Source: Dehalococcoidia bacterium
GTDB lineage: Bacteria; Chloroflexota; Dehalococcoidia; GIF9; AB-539-J10
Assembly: GCA_004375885.1 (NCBI GenBank)
Contig: SOJG01000054.1
Location: 1-6,891 of the forward strand
DNA: 6,891 nt
Direction of reading: 5' to 3'
Shown here: in pieces, positions 1 to 4,428 of the stretch
How positions within the stretch are numbered: the stretch's first letter is position 1
Layout: each line of letters opens with the position of its first letter
Made by a program: the position numbers and the translations under genes
The notes under the pieces: model-generated
What the model saw: the letters and a program-made list of their open reading frames with translations, nothing else
Database searches by the model: none
Told to the model about the DNA's origin: nothing

Positions 1-38
1 CATCGCAGAGGTCACTGGTTCAAGTCCAGTACCGCCCA
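1..38 (+). tRNA. tRNA-Val, 3' part (5' half lies outside the window)
   Basis: The T-arm is complete: stem ACTGG (14-18), loop TTCAAGT (19-25), stem CCAGT (26-30). The acceptor 3' strand ACCGCCC (31-37) and discriminator A (38) follow, so the missing 5' acceptor strand should read GGGCGGT. Counting back from the T-arm gives a five-base variable loop (AGGTC, 9-13), the 3' anticodon stem CGCAG (4-8), T38, A37 and C36 as the last anticodon base. C36 restricts the tRNA to GNN codons (Val, Ala, Asp, Glu or Gly). A37 and discriminator A best fit tRNA-Val, perhaps GAC, but the other two anticodon bases are off the window. CCA is not encoded (TTT follows A38), so it must be added by the CCA-adding enzyme. 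The tRNA is co-oriented with thrS and does not correspond to the amino acid of that synthetase. Confidence 0.85.
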
Positions 39-89
39 TTTCGTGATGGTAATGTACTTCGCATTTGAGTAAATGATGGAAGGTTACAG

Positions 90-1820
90 ATGACGTCAGA
101 AAAAAACGATGAACAACTGGAACGTATGCGCCACTCCGTAGCTCATATCATGGCCGAGGCAGTGCAATGCCTTTTCAAGGAGGCTAAGTTTGGCATCGGA
201 CCGACTATTGAGGACGGCTTCTATTACGATTTCGAGCTGCCGCGGGCACTGGCGCCGGACGACTTGCCTGTAATTGAGAACAAGATGAGGGAGATCATTG
301 CTCAAGATGCGCCGTTTGTTAGAGAGGAGCTAGGCAAGGATAGAGCACGTGAACTCTTTGCTACCCAGCCTTACAAGTTGGAGCTTATCGATGAGATCCC
401 AGACGCCAGCGTAATCGTCTATGAACAAGGTTCGTTTACCGATTTATGTCGCGGTCCTCATCTGGCCTCCACGGGCAAGGTGAGAGCATTCAAGCTCACT
501 CATGTGGCCGGAGCATACTGGCGCGGCGATGAGAAGCGGTCCATGCTGCAAAGAATCTATGGTGTGGCTTTTGGAAGTCAGAAAGAACTCGACGACTATT
601 TATTCCGGCAAGCTGAAGCCGCCAGACGTGACCACAGGAGGCTGGGCAAAGAGCTTGACCTGTATAGTACTCACGAGGGAATTGGTCCTGGCTTGATCTG
701 CTGGCATCCCAGAGGTGCCCTGATTCGGCAAGTCATCGAGGACTTCTGGAAGGCAGAGCACATCAGGCGTGGGTATGAGATTGTCTACACTCCGCACATA
801 GCCAAGCTAGATTTGTGGAAGACTAGCGGGCACTGGGAATTCTATCGAGATCATCTATTTTCGCCGATGGAAGTCGACGGACAGCAATATCTGCTGAGGC
901 CTATGAATTGCCTGGGGCATATTTCCATCTACAAAAGCAAATTGCGTAGTTATCGTAACTTGCCTGTGAGGTATGCTGAGTTGGGCACGGTATACAGGTA
1001 TGAGCGCACAGGTGTGCTGTACGGGCTTGCCAGGGTCAGGGGCTTCACTCAAGATGATGCTCACGTTTTTTGCCGATCTGATCAGGTCGAGGACGAGCTA
1101 GCAGAAGTCCTGAACTTGGCACAATTCATGATGTCTAGCTTTGGCTTTGACAAGTATCAATTGCTGTTATCGACGCGCCCTGAGCAGTATGTCGGCACAG
1201 TTCCGATGTGGGAGGAGGCCACGGAATGCTTGAAGAACGCTCTGGAGAGACTTGACCTCCGCTATGAGGTTGATCCTGGCGAGGGTGTTTTCTACGGGCC
1301 CAAGATCGATATCAAACTTGAGGACGCCTGGGGGCACGTTTGGCAGGGTCCGACCATCCAGGTCGATTTCAATTTGCCACAACGCTTCGATGTCTGCTAT
1401 ATTGGTGAGGATGGCCTGGAGCATACTGTGGTGATGATACACCGCACGGTTCTAGGTAGCATGGAGCGTTTTTTAGCTTGCCTGACAGAGCATTACGGGG
1501 GCGTCTTCCCGGTTTGGTTGTCGCCGGTTCAGGCAGTGATAATTCCCATTGCAGATCGCCACATCGGGTATGCACATGAGATAGAGGCCAGTTTTAAGAA
1601 TGATGGTATTCGGGTTCGGGTTGACGACCGCTCAGAGAGGATGAACTTGAAAATAAGGGAAGCCCAGCTGGAGAAGGTCCCGTATATGCTTATAGTGGGC
1701 GACAAAGAAATGGACTCATGCGGTGCTTCGCTTCGCTTAAGGAGCGGCGAAGATCTAGGCTTGGAGAGTCTTGCGGAAGTCAAGAATAGAATAAGGACTG
1801 CCGTAGAGGCCAAATCCTGA
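90..1820 (+). CDS. thrS: Threonine--tRNA ligase (ThrRS), form lacking the N-terminal TGS domain
   Basis: This cytoplasmic class II synthetase attaches threonine to tRNA-Thr and edits mischarged Ser-tRNA-Thr. The 576-residue protein is about 65 residues shorter than E. coli ThrRS (642) because it begins directly in the editing domain. Editing residues H15/H19 (HSVAH) and C120/H124 (CRGPH) are present. The catalytic core follows from about residue 190. It has motif 1 near P235, motif 2 around RYE (303-305) and RGFT (317-320), and motif 3 at HRTVLGSMER (451-460). The three expected zinc ligands are C274, H325 and H451, with the same spacing as E. coli C334, H385 and H511. The anticodon-binding domain covers about 480-576. 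The start is firm: GGAAGG (78-83) lies six bases upstream of the ATG and an in-frame TGA sits at 66-68, so no TGS domain is encoded. Odd points are NCLGH (273-277) where NCPGH is usual, and YGLA (311-314) where HGLM is typical. infC follows after 26 bases. Confidence 0.97.
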   Translation: MTSEKNDEQLERMRHSVAHIMAEAVQCLFKEAKFGIGPTIEDGFYYDFELPRALAPDDLPVIENKMREIIAQDAPFVREELGKDRARELFATQPYKLELIDEIPDASVIVYEQGSFTDLCRGPHLASTGKVRAFKLTHVAGAYWRGDEKRSMLQRIYGVAFGSQKELDDYLFRQAEAARRDHRRLGKELDLYSTHEGIGPGLICWHPRGALIRQVIEDFWKAEHIRRGYEIVYTPHIAKLDLWKTSGHWEFYRDHLFSPMEVDGQQYLLRPMNCLGHISIYKSKLRSYRNLPVRYAELGTVYRYERTGVLYGLARVRGFTQDDAHVFCRSDQVEDELAEVLNLAQFMMSSFGFDKYQLLLSTRPEQYVGTVPMWEEATECLKNALERLDLRYEVDPGEGVFYGPKIDIKLEDAWGHVWQGPTIQVDFNLPQRFDVCYIGEDGLEHTVVMIHRTVLGSMERFLACLTEHYGGVFPVWLSPVQAVIIPIADRHIGYAHEIEASFKNDGIRVRVDDRSERMNLKIREAQLEKVPYMLIVGDKEMDSCGASLRLRSGEDLGLESLAEVKNRIRTAVEAKS

Positions 1821-1830
1821 ATGTTGCTGT

Positions 1831-1849
1831 AGGGGGTAGAAAGGGTATA
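1831..1849 (+). promoter_or_regulatory. infC ribosome binding site and non-canonical ATA start
   Basis: AGGGGGT (1831-1837) is a good Shine-Dalgarno-like stretch lying nine bases before ATA (1847-1849). In the IF-3 frame there is no ATG, GTG or TTG between the in-frame stop TAG (1787-1789) and GTG 1931, so a rare start codon is needed to make the conserved N-terminus. A competitor is CTG 1817-1819, which has AGAGG (1805-1809) seven bases upstream and would overlap the thrS stop codon. ATA is preferred because its RBS is stronger and the resulting N-terminus (MVKDLPVNKRIRAREV) has the usual IF-3 length before the conserved VN..IRAREVRL block. AUU, AUC, AUA and CUG starts are known for infC genes. 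Confidence 0.65.
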
Positions 1850-2392
1850 GTAAAAGACTTACCGGTTAACAAGCGAATCAGAGCCAGGGAAGTTCGCCTC
1901 ATAGGGGAAAATGGCGAACAGCTTGGTGTTGTGCCTCTGCAAAGAGCATTGCAGATTGCCTATGAGAGTGGCCTCGATCTGGTGCAGGTGGCGTCAACCG
2001 CGGCTCCGCCGGTTTGTCGGATTCTTGATTACGGCAAATATAAGTATGGGCAAACCAAGAAGGAACGGAAGGTAAGGAGGAGCCAAAGGGTCGGCCTACT
2101 CAGGGAAGTTCGTCTGAGACCCAAAATAGAAGAGCATGATCTACAGGCAAAGATCAAGACCACGAAGAAGCTATTGGAGCAGGGCAACAAGGTAAAAGTG
2201 TTACTGAGATTCAGGGGACGTGAAGCTGCTTATCCCGAACTGGGTTGGCGGGTGCTCCGCAGGGTGACTGAAGCTTCAAAGGACATAGCCGCGGTAAGCA
2301 GCTCTGTTAATCAGGCGATGAGTATAGCCGTAACCTTATCCCCAGTTTCTCTGAAGAAATCAAAGGAGACAGAAATAGATGCCGAAACTTAA
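1847..2392 (+). CDS. infC: Translation initiation factor IF-3 (probable ATA start)
   Basis: IF-3 binds the 30S subunit, keeps subunits apart and checks the codon-anticodon match of initiator tRNA. Read from ATA 1847 the protein has 181 residues, normal for the family. The N-terminal domain carries VNKRIRAREVRLIGENG (7-23), QLGVVPL (25-31) and PPVCRILDYGKY (54-65). A basic linker follows at about 66-84, then the C-terminal 30S-binding domain with LREVRLRP (85-92) and KVKVLLRFRGRE (115-126). Beginning at GTG 1931 would leave 153 residues and remove the first 28, including the whole IRAREVRL block, so that start is unlikely. The first codon cannot be fixed by eye: ATA 1847 is the best choice and CTG 1817 (191 residues) the main alternative. 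The non-canonical start implies autogenous control, since IF-3 discriminates against such codons (established in E. coli, inferred here). The 3' end overlaps rpmI by 14 bases, suggesting translational coupling. Confidence 0.93.
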   Translation: MVKDLPVNKRIRAREVRLIGENGEQLGVVPLQRALQIAYESGLDLVQVASTAAPPVCRILDYGKYKYGQTKKERKVRRSQRVGLLREVRLRPKIEEHDLQAKIKTTKKLLEQGNKVKVLLRFRGREAAYPELGWRVLRRVTEASKDIAAVSSSVNQAMSIAVTLSPVSLKKSKETEIDAET

Positions 2393-2576
2393 AACCCACA
2401 AAGGGGCAAGAAGCCGTTTTCATGTGACAGGCGGTGGCAAACTGATGCGCACCAAGTGTGGCAAGAGCCATTTCAGGCGAAAAAAGGCTCCCAGAACTAA
2501 GCGCCTCTACGATGAAATGATTCCGGTCTCCTCAGCAGATAAGAAGAGGATAGGGAGGCTTTTACCCCACGCATAG
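2379..2576 (+). CDS. rpmI: 50S ribosomal protein L35 (bL35)
   Basis: This is a small, very basic protein of the large ribosomal subunit. At 65 residues it matches the E. coli length exactly. The family start MPKLKTHKGARSRF, the glycine-rich TGGGKL (17-22), the SHFRRKKAPRTKR stretch (30-42) and the ending LLPHA (usually LPYA or similar) are all visible. The ATG lies inside the end of infC in another frame, with AAGGAG (2363-2368) ten bases upstream. The 14-base overlap suggests that ribosomes finishing infC help initiate rpmI. Normally rplT would follow directly, but here a membrane-protein gene is placed between them. Confidence 0.97.
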   Translation: MPKLKTHKGARSRFHVTGGGKLMRTKCGKSHFRRKKAPRTKRLYDEMIPVSSADKKRIGRLLPHA

Positions 2577-2590
2577 TGTAGGGAGGGACA

Positions 2591-2926
2591 ATGGAGATAG
2601 CTATCTTAGTTCCCATTTTCGGTGTAGTCTTTGGCTGCGGGATAGCCTTGCTGGCAATCTGGACTGAATATAGGAAGGACAGGGCTCTAATCGAAAAAGG
2701 GCTATATCAACCGGAAAAATCAAAGCCAGCAGCCCCACCCGGCTGGGCATTTCTGGTCGGCGGCTCCATAGTGGCTGGGATAGGCGTAGCCCTCGTTGTT
2801 AGTACATTTGCTTTCAAGATAGGCAGTGCGACCGGCGTGCCGGGGCTTGTCTTCCTATTTATTGGCATCGCGTTGCTAGTAGTTTATCTTGTTGCTAAAA
2901 AAAGAAAGATAACGCCCGAGGATTAA
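2591..2926 (+). CDS. Small three-helix membrane protein of unknown function, inserted between rpmI and rplT
   Basis: I do not recognise a named gene. The 111-residue product has three hydrophobic segments at about 4-24, 52-74 and 82-102. Between the first two lies a charged, proline-containing loop (25-50) with YRKDRALIEKGL (27-38), and the tail contains KKRK (103-106). The positive charges of the loop and tail predict an outside N-terminus with both the loop and C-terminus in the cytoplasm. The pattern helix, then R...(A/L)IEKGL, then helices recalls small bacterial membrane proteins of the DUF6249 kind; this is a resemblance only. The ATG follows GGGAGG (2581-2586) closely. Gaps to rpmI (14 bases) and rplT (12 bases) and the co-orientation make it a true operon member. 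No signal peptidase site, metal motif or catalytic motif is apparent. An accessory role in the membrane or a chance insertion are equally open. Confidence 0.85.
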   Translation: MEIAILVPIFGVVFGCGIALLAIWTEYRKDRALIEKGLYQPEKSKPAAPPGWAFLVGGSIVAGIGVALVVSTFAFKIGSATGVPGLVFLFIGIALLVVYLVAKKRKITPED

Positions 2927-2941
2927 AGGAGGAAGAACTTG
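2925..2941 (+). promoter_or_regulatory. Strong Shine-Dalgarno with TTG start of rplT
   Basis: AAAGGAGG (2925-2932) is almost a full anti-16S match, six bases before TTG (2939-2941). It begins inside the stop codon of the upstream membrane-protein gene. No ATG or GTG in frame would give the family's N-terminus (MPRARSGKATHRRHKK), so TTG is the start. The strong RBS probably offsets the weak codon. Confidence 0.88.
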
Positions 2942-3301
2942 CCACGAGCCAGGAGTGGAAAAGCTACCCACAGACGACACAAGAAAGTGCTTGGGTTGAC
3001 CAAGGGCCATCGCGCGGCCAGGCACACGCTGTATAGGACAGCGCATGAGTCCATGCTTCATGCCCTGCATTACTCCTATCGTCACCGCCGTGAGCGAAAG
3101 GGCGACTTCAGAAGGTTATGGAACGTCCGCATTAATGCTGCGGCGCGGGCTGGCGGGCTTACTTACAGTCAGTTTATAGCTGGGTTGAGACGATCAAACG
3201 TGGAGATCAACCGCAAGATGTTGGCTGAGATGGCGGTCAAAGACCCTGAAGGTTTTGCGACATTGGTCGCTTCGGTAACTGAGACTAACTTACCCCCCTA
3301 G
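2939..3301 (+). CDS. rplT: 50S ribosomal protein L20 (bL20)
   Basis: L20 binds 23S rRNA early in large-subunit assembly; in several bacteria it also represses its own operon by binding mRNA. The 120-residue protein is the usual length. It has the basic, extended N-terminus (THRRHKKVLGLTKGH, 10-24), YRHRRERKGDFRRLW (47-61), the conserved RINAAARAGGLTYSQFI (64-80) and LRRSNVEINRKMLAEMA (83-99). Position 24 is His where Tyr or Phe is common (KGY/KGF), a minor difference. Translation starts at TTG behind a near-consensus RBS. It is separated from its usual neighbour rpmI by the membrane-protein gene and is followed by the longest gap of the operon (76 bases) before pheS. Confidence 0.97.
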   Translation: MPRARSGKATHRRHKKVLGLTKGHRAARHTLYRTAHESMLHALHYSYRHRRERKGDFRRLWNVRINAAARAGGLTYSQFIAGLRRSNVEINRKMLAEMAVKDPEGFATLVASVTETNLPP

Positions 3302-3303
3302 AC

Positions 3304-3344
3304 GGACGATAAGAAACACAAAGAGTGGCGCCCGGTTTCTGTCC
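3304..3344 (+). promoter_or_regulatory. Possible hairpin in the rplT-pheS leader
   Basis: Two stacked inverted repeats can pair: GGAC (3304-3307) with GTCC (3341-3344), and AGAAAC (3312-3317) with GTTTCT (3335-3340). They are separated by a four-base bulge (GATA, 3308-3311) on the 5' side, and the 17-base loop contains the palindrome GGCGCC. No T-run follows, so it is not an intrinsic terminator. ACGGA (3302-3306) could alternatively pair with TCCGT (3349-3353), which excludes the lower stem. It might be a processing or regulatory element or chance; no function can be assigned. Confidence 0.3.
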
Positions 3345-3377
3345 AACATCCGTATCTTTGTCGTATAGAGGCAGTCA

Positions 3378-4412
3378 ATGCTGGAACAACTCAAGCAGCT
3401 TGAAGCACAGGCTCTCGAGGAGCTGGACCGAATCGATAAACCTCGCGAACTAGAGTTGTGGCGCGTTCGCCATCTGGGTAAGAAGAGCAGCCTGACGAGT
3501 GTTCTACGTTCATTAGCCACCTTGCCCTTGGGGGAACGTCGGAAGATAGGTGCTCAAGCTAACGAGATCAAGAGAGCTCTGGAGTCAAGTCTCAACGAGA
3601 AGGAGAAATCGCTACAGGAAGCCTCCTTCACCTCTCCTTTGGAATCCAGATGGCTAGATATCACCCTGCCTGGTCGGCCTCTTCCTGTAGGTCGGCTTCA
3701 CCCCACTACTCAAATACTTCAGGATATTTGCAGGGTTTTCAAGAACATGGGCTTCCAGACAATCGAAGGGCCTGACGTGGAGTGGGACTACTACAACTTC
3801 GAAGCCTTGAATATCCCTGAGCATCATCCGGCGCGAGATATGTTCGCTACCTTCTGGATAGATGTTGGTGCGGGAGCGAAAGCTAGACTGCTACGCACGC
3901 ATACTTCACCGATGCAGATCAGGTTGATGGAGAGGGAGCGCCCGCCAATAAGAGCGATAGCGCCAGGACGAGTTTATAGATATGAAGCCACTGATGCTAC
4001 TCACGAATCAGTCTTCTTTAACGTTGAGGGTCTGGCTGTGGATAAGAACATCAGTCTGGGCGACCTCAAAGGCACTCTGTACGAGTTCTGCCGCTGTCTT
4101 TTTGGGGAGGACAGGCAGGTACGTTTTCGCTGTGACTACTTCCCTTTTGTGGAACCTGGCATGGAGGTAGCGATTGGATGTTCGGTTTGCGATGGAGTCG
4201 GCTGCCGGCTGTGTGGACACAGCGGCTGGATTGAAACAGCAGGCGCCGGGATGGTCCATCCCGGTGTTTTGGCACGAGTTGGCATCGATCCCGCGGTTTA
4301 CAGCGGTTTTGCCTTCGGGGTGGGAGTTGAACGCATAGCTATGCTGCGATACAGTGTTGATGACATCCGTCTCTTCTACAGCAATGACCTCAGGTTCTTA
4401 AGGCAGTTCTAG
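3378..4412 (+). CDS. pheS: Phenylalanine--tRNA ligase alpha subunit (PheRS alpha)
   Basis: This is the catalytic subunit of the cytoplasmic alpha2-beta2 class II PheRS. At 344 residues it is normal in length. An N-terminal, probably coiled-coil, tRNA-binding arm spans about 1-85. The catalytic core follows with RLHPTTQILQDI (106-117), GPDVEWDYYNFEALN (131-145), RTHTSPMQ (173-180), motif 2 RVYRYEATDATHES (198-211), FPFVEPGMEV (255-264) and motif 3 GFAFGVGVERIAMLRY (310-325). F255 and F257 correspond to the two phenylalanines that stack on the substrate ring, and A312 to the pocket alanine. The substrate-contact stretch VFFNVEGL (212-219) differs from the common FHQ-x-E form. Four cysteines (C268, C271, C276, C279; CxxC-x4-CxxC) form a probable zinc knuckle, seen in many non-proteobacterial PheS and absent from E. 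coli. AGAGG (3367-3371) lies six bases upstream of the ATG. pheT follows after 16 bases. Confidence 0.98.
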   Translation: MLEQLKQLEAQALEELDRIDKPRELELWRVRHLGKKSSLTSVLRSLATLPLGERRKIGAQANEIKRALESSLNEKEKSLQEASFTSPLESRWLDITLPGRPLPVGRLHPTTQILQDICRVFKNMGFQTIEGPDVEWDYYNFEALNIPEHHPARDMFATFWIDVGAGAKARLLRTHTSPMQIRLMERERPPIRAIAPGRVYRYEATDATHESVFFNVEGLAVDKNISLGDLKGTLYEFCRCLFGEDRQVRFRCDYFPFVEPGMEVAIGCSVCDGVGCRLCGHSGWIETAGAGMVHPGVLARVGIDPAVYSGFAFGVGVERIAMLRYSVDDIRLFYSNDLRFLRQF

Positions 4413-4428
4413 ATTTCAAGGTGACAAC

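Noticed and set aside
39..89. thrS leader as a regulatory RNA (tRNA-Thr-like operator or T-box)
   Set aside because: Only 51 bases separate the tRNA end from the thrS start, too short for a T-box or the E. coli type multi-domain operator, and no stem or clear promoter is visible.
1529..1813. 94-residue open frame on the - strand inside thrS
   Set aside because: It is antisense to the conserved anticodon-binding domain of ThrRS, and its composition looks like a shadow frame.
1931..2392. IF-3 read as a 153-residue protein starting at GTG 1931
   Set aside because: It would lose the conserved IRAREVRL and GEQLG region that is encoded just upstream in the same frame, and no clear RBS precedes it.
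4181..4216. Four cysteines in PheS as evidence of a fusion or foreign zinc domain
   Set aside because: A CxxC-x4-CxxC knuckle at this point is known in many bacterial PheS proteins, and the flanking motifs are continuous.
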